This document shows positions 10,016-20,272 of a stretch of DNA of 64,000 nucleotides, piece by piece. The stretch covers positions 744,001 through 808,000 of the forward strand of contig JASFAU010000014.1 in the NCBI GenBank assembly GCA_039704465.1. The letters run 5' to 3'. Origin of the DNA: Plasmodiophora brassicae. Lineage: Eukaryota > Endomyxa > Phytomyxea > Plasmodiophorida > Plasmodiophoridae. Under the pieces are notes generated by a model. That model did not search any database. It worked only from the letters and a program-made list of their open reading frames with translations, and had not been told where the DNA came from. A program made the translations under genes and the position numbers. Each line of letters starts with the position of its first letter. The first letter of the stretch is position 1.

Positions 10016-11917
10016 ATGGTGCTGGCAGTGTCCTCGCTGAACGGCGTCAAAGTCTACAACTTGTCGGCCGGGAAGACATTGCCGGAATGGTTGGAATCGA
10101 CGAACACGGCGAAGGAGCGGTCGTTGCGGTACAATCAGGATTTTCGCCGTCGTCTGGAGCTGATCCAGGACTTCACGTTCCCGACCGCGTCCTCCCATGT
10201 TGCCATGTCGAGAGACGGTCGGTATATCGTTGCGGCAGGGAACTACCGGCCCCAGGTGAAGGTCTTCGAACTGGACCAACTGGGCCTCAAATTCGAACGT
10301 CACATCGATTCCGATGTCGTCGCCATGCACACGCTCAGCGAGGACTACTCCAAGTTGGCGTTGCTGCGCGCCGACCGCACCATTGAGCTTCACGCACGGT
10401 ACGGCCAGCTCTACACGATCCGAATCCCCAGGTTCGGCCGCGACATGGCGTACAACTCGCACAACTGCGACCTGATGGTCGCCGGGTCCGGTTCGGAAGT
10501 CTGGAGGCTCAACCTGGAACAGGGCCAGTTCCTGGGCGGGTTCCAGACCGACCTCGCCGACGTCAACGTGATCCGTGTCAACCCTGTGCATCATCTGATC
10601 GGCATGGGTGGCCCGGCGGCCACCATCGAATGCTGGGACCCGCGGGACCGGACACGTGCCGCGTCGCTTTGCATCGGCGACGAGTACCTCGAATGCACTG
10701 CCATGCACTTCGCAGAGGACGGATTGACGATGGCGGTGGGGACCGAAACCGGGCACTGCCTCTTGTTCGACCTGCGGTCCTCGCGTCCCGTACTCGTGAA
10801 GGACCACCGGTACGGCCTGTCGATTCGTGACGTGCAGATCCACGAGCGCACGCGCAACGTCGTGTCCACCGATGGGAAGATCGTGAAGCTGTGGGACCGG
10901 GCCACCGGCGACCCGTTCACCAGCATTCAACCCGATTGCCCCGTGCACCGTTTGTGCCTCGTCCAGGGGACCGGAATGCTGTTCGCCGCCGGCGACCAGC
11001 ATCGTATTCCGACGTATTACGTGCCGGAACTGGGCCCTGCCCCGAAATGGTGCTCGTTCCTCGACAACCTCACCGAAGAGCTCGAGGAGGAAACGCGCAC
11101 GACGACATTCGACGACTACAAGTTCGTGACGGCCGCCGAGTTATCATCCCTGGGCCTGGACCACCTGATCGGATCAAACCTGCTGAGGGCGTACATGCAC
11201 GGGTACTTCATGGACATTCGGTTGTGGAAGAAGGTGAAGGCGGTTGCCGACCCGTTCGAGTACGAGAACTTCATCAAGCAGCGAGTGCAGGACAGGATCT
11301 CCGCCCAGCGTGCCGAACGGATTACCGTCAAGCGAAAGGCGCCAAAGGTGAACAAGGAGTACGCGGAGGCCTTGACGACTGGCAAGTCGGGCGGGGACAC
11401 GCTCCTCAAAGATGAGCGTTTCGCGAGCCTGTTCAAGGACAGCGAATTCGCCATCGACAAGGAAAGCGATGAGTTCGTCAGGCTTCTGCCAACGAACGCG
11501 AAGCTGGCCGGGGCGGCTGCCTCCGATGACAGGTTCACGATGGTCGACGAGAGTGACGACGGGAACTCGGAGGAGGAGGTCGGCGTGCCCAGCGACGTGG
11601 GCAGCGGAAGCAGCGACAGCGACGACCTGTTTGCGCCCGACAGCAAGAAGCGGCGCGTCAGGGCCAGCAAGCCGAGGAAGAAGAAGGCGATGTACGCGCT
11701 GAAGCAATCGGGCGGCGAGCTGCCGTTATCAGCACCGAGTGCACCCGGCGTCGCCCTACCGAAATCGTTGAAGAAGAAACCGATGGCTGAGCGCGCTCGT
11801 GAATTGTCGCTGGCGAAGGCGGCCGCGGCGGCGAGCCGCAACGACGCCGGCGCCAGGCCCGAACCCAGACCCAATCCTGTCGCTGATCATCGAAACCGCC
11901 GACCTGCTCAGTTCTAA
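10016..11917 (+). CDS. NOL10: nucleolar protein 10 (NOL10/Enp2), SSU processome
   Basis: Single exon, 633 residues, no intron. It starts at the ATG preceding VSSLNGVKVYNLSAGKTLPEWL, which lines up with the start of the family. The N-terminal two thirds is a WD40 propeller with the hallmark blocks ELIQDF, IPRFGRDMAY, LNLEQGQ, CWDPR, LLFDLRSSRP and IVKLWDRATG. It is followed by LGPAPKWCSFLDNLTEELEE and the helical LIGSNLLRAYMHGYFMDIRL. Near residue 470 lies a NUC153-type motif (DERFASLFKDSEFAID). The tail is acidic, then lysine-rich with nuclear-signal character (KKRRVRASKPRKKK). Family role: component of the 90S pre-ribosome/SSU processome in the nucleolus. Functional partner of the nearby MPP10. 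Confidence 0.95.
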   Translation: MVLAVSSLNGVKVYNLSAGKTLPEWLESTNTAKERSLRYNQDFRRRLELIQDFTFPTASSHVAMSRDGRYIVAAGNYRPQVKVFELDQLGLKFERHIDSDVVAMHTLSEDYSKLALLRADRTIELHARYGQLYTIRIPRFGRDMAYNSHNCDLMVAGSGSEVWRLNLEQGQFLGGFQTDLADVNVIRVNPVHHLIGMGGPAATIECWDPRDRTRAASLCIGDEYLECTAMHFAEDGLTMAVGTETGHCLLFDLRSSRPVLVKDHRYGLSIRDVQIHERTRNVVSTDGKIVKLWDRATGDPFTSIQPDCPVHRLCLVQGTGMLFAAGDQHRIPTYYVPELGPAPKWCSFLDNLTEELEEETRTTTFDDYKFVTAAELSSLGLDHLIGSNLLRAYMHGYFMDIRLWKKVKAVADPFEYENFIKQRVQDRISAQRAERITVKRKAPKVNKEYAEALTTGKSGGDTLLKDERFASLFKDSEFAIDKESDEFVRLLPTNAKLAGAAASDDRFTMVDESDDGNSEEEVGVPSDVGSGSSDSDDLFAPDSKKRRVRASKPRKKKAMYALKQSGGELPLSAPSAPGVALPKSLKKKPMAERARELSLAKAAAAASRNDAGARPEPRPNPVADHRNRRPAQF

Positions 11918-12075
11918 ATACATTCCCGTAAGTAATAGGTATAGAGACGAATAGACGCACTGGAAGGCACCCTCGAGTCGGCTTACAGTACTAGGTGGAC
12001 CGTCCCAGGGCCGTGTTCACGGAGGGGGACCGCTGTTCGACGGCGGCATTGTGCGTGCCGCTGAATACTCTAACG

Positions 12076-12967
12076 ATGGAGCAGCGTCCCCAGCGCAAGG
12101 TCGGTGGCGTGCGATGCATGTGCCAGATGGCGGACGTGGGTGACAGGGCGAAATCATAGGCGCCTGCGAATCGGCTCGGGCGGTTGCTGACCCAGATTCT
12201 GCGGCACAAAGCGACCGAGCTGGGTCTCCACATGCGACGCGACGGTGTCCGTTGGTGTTGCCACGGTCCTGTCTGGAAGGGATGTAACTCGCGTGTGGTG
12301 TTAGTTCGTTCGCGTGGATGAGCTGCTAGCACTGCCGAATGTGCAGGCGATGGGGTCCCCTACTGTGGAACAGGTTAGGCAGGTAGGTCGATGTTCGGTT
12401 GCGTAGGGTGCTCCAGTCATGGATTCAGTAGATTGTCGCCGCTGACGAGAAGACGAGATATACTCTTTCGGAAGACGACGATGTGCTGTGGATACGATGC
12501 AACCAGGGGCATTCCTTGAAGGGCGTTGACCAGAACCACTTGCTGCGCCGGATCAGTGACCCCGACGAGTGCCCGGTTGCCGTCCATGGGACGTACTGGA
12601 AGTCGCTGGGGCCGATCGTGTCGAACGGGCTGAACAGAATGGGGAGGCAGCACATTCACTTCCTGAAGGATTCGCCAGACCTGCTGCTAGCTCGTCACCG
12701 CCCGACAGCAGGTGGGAAGGCTCTTCAAGGCACGCGTGGTCGTTTGTGACGCTATTCTGCATAGGGATACGATCCAGTTGCAACGTACTCATATTCGTCG
12801 ACGTGAGAAAGGCCATTCAGGAAGGATTTCACTTCTACGTCAGCGACAACGGTGTCATTCTAACCGAAGGGCCAATAGCCTCGTCGTATTTCATCAAGGT
12901 CCTGGAACTGCTACCAGGCGATGAGACCAGACCCATTAGTCTTGAGGAGGTATTGGGGGGCCAATAA
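12076..12967 (+). CDS. TRPT1: tRNA 2'-phosphotransferase (Tpt1/KptA family)
   Basis: Five exons: 12076-12099 (only eight codons), 12160-12246, 12305-12382, 12432-12711 and 12765-12967; introns 60, 58, 49 and 53 nt; 223 residues. No single open frame covers it. Splicing restores the family blocks LGRLLTQILRHKA, RRDGFVRVDELLAL, IRCNQGHSL, HGTYWKSLGPIVSNGL.RMGRQHIHF, and GIRSSCNVLIFVDV with VILTEG. The enzyme removes the splice-junction 2'-phosphate from ligated tRNA using NAD, forming ADP-ribose cyclic phosphate. The catalytic Arg-His-Arg-Arg set is visible (RH in LRHK, R in IRCNQGHS, R in GIRSS). Its presence suggests that tRNA introns in this organism are joined by a ligase that leaves a 2'-phosphate. 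The stop lies 9 bp from the stop of convergent CEP44. Confidence 0.92.
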
Positions 12968-12976
12968 GTACAGTCG

Positions 12977-14216
12977 TTATTCATGCATAGCGTATGAAGG
13001 TCGGGATTCGCCTTCATGCCGGTCCTGTTGTGCGCGAGCCAGCATCTGGTCGGTTTGCTGAACGCGCGCCATCAGGTTGCTGATAAAGTTAGCATCGGGC
13101 GTCTACCGAGACGGTATTAGAAAACTAGGAAGGGTGCGGCTCAATGTCGATCGCTCACCGTTGACAGCGTTTCCAGCGCCCCACGAACTTGGTCTGTGCA
13201 TTCGACGACGCTGCTGACATTTCTGCATATTGCCTCTCGTTAGCGCGCAACGCGATGACAGCTGGAGGTAGTCGAAGTCACCTGTTAGAGTGGAGCAAGT
13301 CGTCGTCAGGAGGAGAGGCCTCCATTTGTGATTTGTCGCGAACAGGAGCAGGCGGCGGTGGTGCTGCGCTGACGTGACGCCTTTCGACAGATCTATCCGG
13401 ACGCACCTCGACAGACCTTCCCTTGCGGCTCTCTACAGAGTTGTCTCGGCGCGTCTCCGGACTATCATCCTCAGGCCGCTCCAAAGCGTCGTGCTTCGCC
13501 GGCAGCTCAGGCGTCTTTGTCGGGGACCGCTCGCGAAATTCGAGAAACCGAACGCGCCCCTCAAGAATAACCAATTTCGCGTTGATCGTTTCAAGACTGG
13601 TTTGCAGACCAGCCTCCAGGTTATCCAAACGCGCTGCCAGTGTCGTGATCAAATCCAATGTGCGGTCGTCGGTCTGAACGGTCGCCTTCGCAGCAGGCAC
13701 AGGAGGCGGGTCAGCGCGAGGAGACGGCGCCGGCTCCTGCAGAGCCTGCTCCCCGCCAACCGTGCGGATGATGGTCGGCGACGGCGTGTGCACGCTCATG
13801 CGGCGGGCGGTGGGCGCCGGCGCAGCCAATCGTTTCTTCTTCTCGATCACGAGACGGATCGTGTCGGCGACCAAGTTCAGTTTGCGTTCAGCGAACCCGC
13901 GAGCCAGGAACTGCTTCGCAGAGACGCTCGGGTGGTACTCGAACACGTCCCCGAGCATGCGGAAGCATTCCTGGACGAACCGCGCGTCCGTCTTGCCCAT
14001 GAGTTCGTACCCGCACGCCGATATGTGCCGGGCGATATCGTGCGAGAACTCGAGCAGCGCGTAGTGCAGGACGGGGAGCAGCGCCTCGGGCGCGCCCGCG
14101 CACGCCTGCACGGCATCCAGCGGGCGGTGGTACCGGATCTTCGGCAGCAGGCGACGCAGGCGCTCGAACGCATTGCTGACGTCACCCGTCGGCCCCGTCG
14201 GCACGAACGACGACAT
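12977..14216 (-). CDS. CEP44: centrosomal protein CEP44 homologue
   Basis: Three exons, 14216-13282, 13222-13159 and 13102-12977 (introns 59 and 56 nt), 374 residues. The N-terminal 130 residues form the CEP44 domain: LLPKIRYHRPLDAVQACAGAP, HISACGYELMGKTDARFVQE, FEYHPSVSAKQFLARGFAERKL. A linker rich in Pro and Ala follows, then a predicted coiled coil around residues 205-255, a charged Arg/Glu/Ser tail, and a short conserved-looking end (VVECTDQVRGALETL...MARVQQTDQML). The terminal 60 residues are seen only after splicing. CEP44 acts at the inner wall of centrioles and in centriole-to-centrosome conversion, so it is a marker of a basal-body-bearing organism. Confidence 0.88.
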
Positions 14217-14419
14217 GTTCGCTCCGCCACGCCGCCTCCCCAAATCTGAAACGCCAAAGAAAAATATCCTCCGATCGGCACCAACCGAAAGCACGCCGCG
14301 TTGGCACCGAAACAAAACGGAATCCGAGCGGCTGCTACGAAGAATCTACACCGGCGTTACGTTAAAAAGTGGCATTGTGTCATGGACTTGGGAGTGATAT
14401 GTATTCGGGAGGTGGGCGG

Positions 14420-16471
14420 CTAGTCGTCGGGCAGGTTGGCTTCGACAAGGCGCAGCCGGTAGCGCTGGTTATCGGCGGCGAGTTGCTGGATCGTCTCGCG
14501 CAGCGACGCGTTCAGGACGTTGCGCTCCTCGTCGTACAGCGCGTTCATGCGCTTCCGCTCGAACGTCTCCTGTTCGAGGGCATGCCGAAGGGAGGTCAGC
14601 AGAACGCGGGACTCTTCGTGCGCCTGGGCGTTTCGTTTCTCGCATTCGGCAATGCGTCGCCCGAGGTGGGCGTTCTCGTCCACTAGTTGCCGGGCACGCT
14701 CTTGAGAGGCCGCCAGCTGTGCTCGCAGGCTCCGAGCTTCCTCAGCCTGTACCTTATTGCCAATGTCGGCTATGAACTCCTCCGGGTACGTGCCTTGCTG
14801 AAGAACAATGGCGACTTTGGTCCATAGCGCTTCCATCCTCGCCGTGTTGTCAAGCTGTTCATCAAGTAGCCGTCGAACTAAGCGAGAGTTCTCGGCATAC
14901 GCTGCGGGAAGCATGTCATCGTACGGTACGCCCGTGCCAGCAGGAGCAGCAACGTCCGGTGAAGGAATCTCTGATCGACCAGCAGCCTTCAGCTTCTCAA
15001 TTTGGAGCCGCAGAGCGCGGCGCTCTTCATCGTGCTTCTGCCGAATCGCACGAGCTTTGGAGAATAGCAGAGCACGAGCATCAGCGGAAACGATTGAGAA
15101 ACGGTCAGGAGAGATGGAACGGGACGCCACAGAACGCGTTGCTAAGCGGTGCATATCCACTGACGGGGAGCGACGATTCGCGGCCAGCCAGGCAGGTTGC
15201 GATGCATCCGGCCCGTACGGTTCTCCAAATGGCCTCGGCGACGGCGATCGAGATCGCGCCCGTTCAGGAGGGGCTTTACGTGGCGCATTGGAAACAGACA
15301 CCGGCGAGGTCGACCGTGTTCGATCGGTCGACGGATTACGCGACCGATTCGCCTGCTCGACAATAGGCGATAAGGGCCGGGCCCGCCCACGAGACACGTG
15401 GGCATCGCCCTGTGCGACCTCTTCCGGAGCACATGCTTCAGGTTTGCCCTGCTGGTCAGGGCCCCAGTTATGACTCCCAGCGTGGTCGTTAACATGTTCA
15501 GCACGACGGGCAGCAGGCGGCGGAGCTCGATCCATCGAATCATCAGAGTTCATCGCATCCGCAGCATGAGCATCGGGATCGGGCACGCCGCGATCTCCAA
15601 CGCTGGGTGCCTCACAGGGCACTGACGATTGCGGATAGCTTTGCGACATTGCCTGAGGTGATGGAGCACGTTGTGGAGGATGTTGTGCGATGACAGGACT
15701 CTGACGGTAGGGTGTCGGCTGGGGGCGAGGAGGATGGAGCATTCTCCTGGCAACGGGAGGACGAACCGGTTGCCGAGGATATCCTGACGGCATGGGTCGC
15801 ACTTGCTGAGGCGGCGGCGCTGGATGATGGGATGACGACGACGATGGAGTTGGAGGATGGACAGCCGACCCAGCAGGGTTGATTCGTCGAACGGGAGGCG
15901 GACCTGGAGATGGAGTCGGCGGATTTGCAGGCGATCCAGCTGGATCGATCCTGCGAACAGGAGGTGGGACTATGCCAGGTCGCATCATTCGGGATGCCGG
16001 TGGTCTGAATTGCACTCCAGGTCTAGGCGGACCTCGCATAGGCGCTCGCATAACCGGTGGCCCAGGTCGCAGCTGATTCCCTGGTGGCGAACGGGCGTTC
16101 TCGGGAGGAGCAGGCACATGGGGACGTGAACCGAAAGATGAAGGCGGTGGTGGCGGGCGGGAGCGTCCAGGTGGGACTCGCTGGATCATGGGTCTCCCTG
16201 AATCCGGTGGTTGCCCTGGTCGGCCTGGTCGGACAGGGGCTTGCGGTTCAGCCATAGGCGATGAGGACCGAAGCGGGGCACGCGGTGCCGGTTTCGATGT
16301 CGAATCAGAAACTTGCCGTTCGAGAACGGGCGGGCCGATATCGAGCGAGCCGCCGCCGGACACGGCGAAGCTCGAGTTCAGCTCGGACATGATCGATGTC
16401 TCGTCATCAGAATCGACGCCCAGCAGCTGCGGCGACGCCACCGACGGCAACGCTGCATCCGCTGACGCCAT
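14420..16471 (-). CDS. proline-rich protein with C-terminal coiled coil, unassigned
   Basis: Single open frame of 683 residues beginning at an ATG, with codon use like its neighbours. Residues 1-45 are acidic (DSDDETSIMSELNSSF). Residues 65-290 are a Pro/Arg/Gly-rich region with repeats such as PPPVRRIDPAGS and PPPVRRINPAGS. Residues 340-450 carry SR and SP dipeptides (ARSRSPSPRPF). From about 470 to the end there is a long predicted coiled coil with heptad-like leucines. No enzyme motif is present. The layout resembles scaffold or cytoskeletal adaptor proteins, but I cannot name a family. Divergent from MPP10, whose ATG is 214 bp away. Confidence 0.7.
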   Translation of the reverse strand: MASADAALPSVASPQLLGVDSDDETSIMSELNSSFAVSGGGSLDIGPPVLERQVSDSTSKPAPRAPLRSSSPMAEPQAPVRPGRPGQPPDSGRPMIQRVPPGRSRPPPPPSSFGSRPHVPAPPENARSPPGNQLRPGPPVMRAPMRGPPRPGVQFRPPASRMMRPGIVPPPVRRIDPAGSPANPPTPSPGPPPVRRINPAGSAVHPPTPSSSSSHHPAPPPQQVRPMPSGYPRQPVRPPVARRMLHPPRPQPTPYRQSPVIAQHPPQRAPSPQAMSQSYPQSSVPCEAPSVGDRGVPDPDAHAADAMNSDDSMDRAPPPAARRAEHVNDHAGSHNWGPDQQGKPEACAPEEVAQGDAHVSRGRARPLSPIVEQANRSRNPSTDRTRSTSPVSVSNAPRKAPPERARSRSPSPRPFGEPYGPDASQPAWLAANRRSPSVDMHRLATRSVASRSISPDRFSIVSADARALLFSKARAIRQKHDEERRALRLQIEKLKAAGRSEIPSPDVAAPAGTGVPYDDMLPAAYAENSRLVRRLLDEQLDNTARMEALWTKVAIVLQQGTYPEEFIADIGNKVQAEEARSLRAQLAASQERARQLVDENAHLGRRIAECEKRNAQAHEESRVLLTSLRHALEQETFERKRMNALYDEERNVLNASLRETIQQLAADNQRYRLRLVEANLPDD

Positions 16472-16685
16472 CGCACCAACGCCGCCCTACCGATGCCGCA
16501 TCCACAAACTGGCTGCGACAGCTGTCGACCCAAAGAATAGCCGATCTGGCACACGACACATCCCCCCAAAAATATTGCAGAAAACGAGAGTCATATCAGT
16601 GCTCATCGGATGGAGGTTTTTTGCGGCCCCTGGCGGCGAGGTCCGCGGCGGACTCCGTGGCGGACTGCATTGTGTGTGCCTGGCA

Positions 16686-18494
16686 ATGGGGAAACGACGA
16701 CGCGTATCCCTGAGGGCAGGCAATACCAGAAGCGCGGCGCCATGGTATGCCAGCGTGTTTCCCCGCCTGCAGGCGTTGATAGACGAACCCGAAAAGTTTG
16801 TCGTTGCTTCGGAGGCGCTGGCAGCAGAACTTCGGGACGTGCTGAAGGTTGTGTATGATAACGCGGGCCAGGCTCAGTATGGCCCGCTCCCTGAGCTGGT
16901 CGTCGACCAGATGGACAGCGAACAGATATGGGAGGAGATTGAGCTTCGGGCCGAACCGTTGCTTGATGATCTCAAACAGCGCATCCGGCTGCTGGAGACG
17001 GCCGCTTCATCGGCGCCAGCCGAACACCTGGACAGCCGGCCAGCAGGCCCAGCACAGGAAGCGCATGGAAGCGAGCACTCGTCGGATAACGATAGCGAAG
17101 AGTACGGAGATGAAGACGACGCGTTAGAGTCCGACGTGCTTGACGACGATGAAGATGTCGCGAACAATGAGGATTCGCCTGTCGACGACGACGAATATGA
17201 GGAGGCACCCGTTCGGAACGGCGCGGATGAGCCCGTGAACGACGTTTTCTTCAACGTTGAATCCATGGAACGTTTCGCCGACGAGATGGAAGATGATGCT
17301 CTCCTCGATGATCTCACCAACGGCAACGACGATGATGACGACCAGGACGATGATGACGAAGCGGACGACGACGCCGGCCTAACCCTGCTCCGCGAGATGC
17401 GCGACGACGATAACGACGACACCGTCAAGTACGACGATTTCTTCGACAAGCCCGAAGACGACAAGGGTGCGAATGTGGCTGGCGATGTCGACGATGAGGA
17501 CGACGAATTCGCTGATTTGTCAAGGTTCCAACGTGAGCAAGCCAAGCTGGCGAAGCAGATCGCTGTCCTCGAGCAACGCAACGTTGCGAAGCGCTCCTGG
17601 GAGCTGATGGGCGAAGCGCGCGCCTCGGACCGCCCTGCGGATTCGTTGGTCGACGCTCATCTCGAGTTCGAGATGGCCGACAAGCATCCGGAGCTGATCA
17701 CCGAAACCGTAACCGCCAACCTCGAAGACCTTGTCAGGCAGCGAATTCGCGACGGCGCCTACGACGATATCGAGCGCACGTCCGAACCAACACCGAAGGC
17801 GTTCAAGGCCGATGACGCTCGGGAAATGGAGACGGACAAGAGCCAGGTGGGCCTCGCCGAGATTTACGAGAAGGAGTATGTCGCCAAGGCGACTGGCGTC
17901 ACCGACGACGACGAGAAGTTGTCGTCAGCCCACAAGGATATCGCGTCGTTGTTCGCCCAGCTGTGCTACAAGCTGGACGCGTTGTCCAACTTCCATTTCA
18001 CGCCGAAGGTGACGGTTCCCGATGTCACCGTCCGTCCGAACGTTCCCTCGATCGCCATGGAGGAAGCTGTCCCGATCGCCGTCAGCGCCGGGCGAACCGT
18101 TGCCCCTGAGGAAGTCTACCGCCCTGAAACCGACCGACAGCCCGTTGCAGAAACCGAACAGACGCGCGAAGAGCGCCGTGCTGGGCGTCGGGCGCGGAAG
18201 GTGGCCAGGCGGAAGGCGGCTGTCCAGCAGCAGGAAGAAGAGCGCGTCAAAGCCAAGTTCGACGCGCGATTCAAGACCAAGTTGGAGACGAAGTCGGCGC
18301 TCAAGACGATCGCGGACGACCACGGTCGCACCATCACGAAGGGCGATGCCGCTCATGATGCGGGCGAGTTCACGCGATCGTCGGCCGTGTTCAGGAAGAT
18401 TCAGGACAGCGAGGCGGCTCGTCGACGTGGCGGTGCTGGTGCTCGGCCACCTGCCAAAGCGTCTGGCCCGCCTGCGTCCACTTTCAAATTGTAA
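16686..18494 (+). CDS. MPHOSPH10: U3 snoRNP protein MPP10 (SSU processome)
   Basis: Single exon of 602 residues. The open frame continues upstream, but the ATG at 16686 (MGKRRRVSL) is the first that gives a family-like start. The N-terminal domain ends in DSEQIWEEIELRAEPLLDDL, the MPP10 signature. A long Asp/Glu region (residues 110-290) is followed by the FFDKPEDD block. Next come the helical FADLSRFQREQAKLAKQIAVLEQRN and RSWELMGEARASDRPADSLV segment, the HVDLEFE-like HLEFEMADKHPELIT, and KDIASLFAQLCYKLDALSNFHFTPK. All of these are MPP10 landmarks. The C-terminus is Arg/Lys/Glu-rich. MPP10 works with Imp3 and Imp4 on the U3-pre-rRNA duplex in the nucleolus. Its stop is 43 bp from that of convergent CFAP97. 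Confidence 0.94.
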   Translation: MGKRRRVSLRAGNTRSAAPWYASVFPRLQALIDEPEKFVVASEALAAELRDVLKVVYDNAGQAQYGPLPELVVDQMDSEQIWEEIELRAEPLLDDLKQRIRLLETAASSAPAEHLDSRPAGPAQEAHGSEHSSDNDSEEYGDEDDALESDVLDDDEDVANNEDSPVDDDEYEEAPVRNGADEPVNDVFFNVESMERFADEMEDDALLDDLTNGNDDDDDQDDDDEADDDAGLTLLREMRDDDNDDTVKYDDFFDKPEDDKGANVAGDVDDEDDEFADLSRFQREQAKLAKQIAVLEQRNVAKRSWELMGEARASDRPADSLVDAHLEFEMADKHPELITETVTANLEDLVRQRIRDGAYDDIERTSEPTPKAFKADDAREMETDKSQVGLAEIYEKEYVAKATGVTDDDEKLSSAHKDIASLFAQLCYKLDALSNFHFTPKVTVPDVTVRPNVPSIAMEEAVPIAVSAGRTVAPEEVYRPETDRQPVAETEQTREERRAGRRARKVARRKAAVQQQEEERVKAKFDARFKTKLETKSALKTIADDHGRTITKGDAAHDAGEFTRSSAVFRKIQDSEAARRRGGAGARPPAKASGPPASTFKL

Positions 18495-18537
18495 ATCTCA
18501 GCCACATAGTTTATTCCCACATAGGGTTGTGCCCGCG

Positions 18538-19833
18538 TCAGGTGCTGGCCGTAGGAACGGGGTCAGCTGAGGGCTCGCCGGCTGGTTTGCCTTCGGCGGG
18601 AGCGACCCCAGGCCCCTCGCTGTCGAGCGATGGCCGCCCGAACAGCGGTTGCGGCGGGCGAGGCGGGACGAGGTCCGATTCCGCGCCGAACTCATCGTCT
18701 TCGTATTCGGATCGCGATCCGTCGACTGCGGCGACGCCCTCGACGCTGCTGCTGCCGAACGCGGCCTGCAGGCGCCCGGACGACGAATCCACCCGCACCT
18801 GGCCGATCGCCAAGGCGGCCAGCTCGCCGCGACGGCTCTCGGCGATCAGATCGGGGCGGTCCCGAGCGATCACCTCCACGATAACGTCGAACGGAACCAC
18901 GATAGCGACCTCGTCGCTGAACTGCGGGTCGTACACCTTGAACTGCCAGACGTGCTGCTGCGACGGCTTCTTCGACGACGCCGAAGCCGCCCGTTGCTTC
19001 GTCGACGCCGACGCGTTCTGGTGGTTGAACTCGATCACCGACACAATCACGTATGTGCCGTCGATGTTCTTCCCTTCGCGCAGCAGGATCCGGGACGGGC
19101 CCGTCGCCATTGCCGCTCCTGGGCTGTCGTCATCCACGACGACGACGCCGTGCTTCTTGACCGACTTGCGGCGCCGGGTGCGGCGAACGCGACGCGCACC
19201 GTGTAGCGCAGGCGACGAAGACACGGAGACAGGCCCGGGATGTAACGCGGGCAGCGACGATTTGTAGGACGCGGGTGGCGCCGTGTGCGGTGGTGCGGGG
19301 CGGGCAGCGCGCGCATTGGGCCCCGGGCGGTCCAGCTGGAGTTCGGGTGCGTGACGCGCCCGCTGGTGCGTCTCCTTGCCGTCCAGCAGGATGCACGGGT
19401 ACTCGCACAGGTTCTTCAGGTAGCTCTGGTGCGTCTCCCAGTGCTGGTCCCAGACGCGATGGTCGTAGTTCGGCCCGGCCGTCTGGATGCGCTTCAGGAT
19501 CTGCTGGTTCTCCTCGGTGATGCGCTTGAGACGGCGCCGGCGCGCCTCGGCGTTCAGGCTGCGCAGCTGGACGACGTTCGGTTTGGGCTGGAACGTCGGG
19601 CGGCCCATGATCTCGGCCATCTTCTCCAGCAGGATGCGGTTCTCCTTCTCGATCTGCGAGTATCGGTCCAGCAGCAGCTGCTCGCGCTTCTTCTTCGTGT
19701 GCAGGTGCGTGAAGACGCGCGGCTCCTGGTTGTCGATCGACGGCTTGATCGATTTCAGGCGGGCGCGGTGCAACTCCTGCTGCGTCTTCCGCCACTGCTG
19801 CATGCTGCGCCCCATGGGCGTCGCCCGGTGCAT
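18538..19833 (-). CDS. CFAP97: cilia- and flagella-associated protein 97 family (CFAP97/hemingway)
   Basis: Single exon, 431 residues from the first true ATG (MHRATPMGRS). The N-terminal 120 residues hold the family pattern: SIDNQEPRVFTHLHTKKKREQLLLDRYSQIE, KENRILLEKMAEIM, LNAEARRRRLKRITEENQ and ILKRIQ. They form a charged coiled coil. A Pro/Ala linker follows. Residues 240-345 look like a beta-rich module (RILLREGKNIDGTYVIVSVIE, WQFKVYDPQFSDEVAIVV) of the kind found in some algal and protist members. The tail is acidic. CFAP97 proteins are needed for motile flagellum axoneme maintenance; the fused beta module has unknown function. Confidence 0.85.
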   Translation of the reverse strand: MHRATPMGRSMQQWRKTQQELHRARLKSIKPSIDNQEPRVFTHLHTKKKREQLLLDRYSQIEKENRILLEKMAEIMGRPTFQPKPNVVQLRSLNAEARRRRLKRITEENQQILKRIQTAGPNYDHRVWDQHWETHQSYLKNLCEYPCILLDGKETHQRARHAPELQLDRPGPNARAARPAPPHTAPPASYKSSLPALHPGPVSVSSSPALHGARRVRRTRRRKSVKKHGVVVVDDDSPGAAMATGPSRILLREGKNIDGTYVIVSVIEFNHQNASASTKQRAASASSKKPSQQHVWQFKVYDPQFSDEVAIVVPFDVIVEVIARDRPDLIAESRRGELAALAIGQVRVDSSSGRLQAAFGSSSVEGVAAVDGSRSEYEDDEFGAESDLVPPRPPQPLFGRPSLDSEGPGVAPAEGKPAGEPSADPVPTAST

Positions 19834-20272
19834 GGCCGACGACTGATTGGGCACCCTAGTCACTCACCACTAGTATAGGATCGCATTCTACGCCATGTAC
19901 GATTTCGATCGTCGTACCCTACCGCCATTCCGTTTACCTAGCCGGCTTCAATTCCGACACGTACAAGCACAAGCCGGCGCGGAACGTACTGCGGGAGGGC
20001 GTCCATTATATTGCAAAGACGTCGGGAAGTGCACCGATGACTGGCCTGTTTCGGTACACAACAGAGCAGCGCCGCACAGTGTGGTCTGTTCGTCCAGGAA
20101 TCCTTCGGACTGTTACACGTCCGGGTCCAACTATAGCGTTGGCGGGTGCGGGTCTACGGACATCAGTTGCAGTTCGTCTGGCACCAACCGTGTGGGATTA
20201 ATGTCAGACGCAGCTGCTTCGTGTAGGTAGTCTGGTTGACGATACCGCCCGGTCCACAAGCCAGACAGGGGA
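19834..20272. other. intergenic, nothing supported
   Basis: Divergent spacer between CFAP97 and the small membrane protein. No family-like translation on either strand. Confidence 0.4.

Noticed and set aside
12417..12659. Minus-strand frames opposite TRPT1
   Set aside because: They lie over exon 4 of a clear tRNA phosphotransferase on the plus strand.
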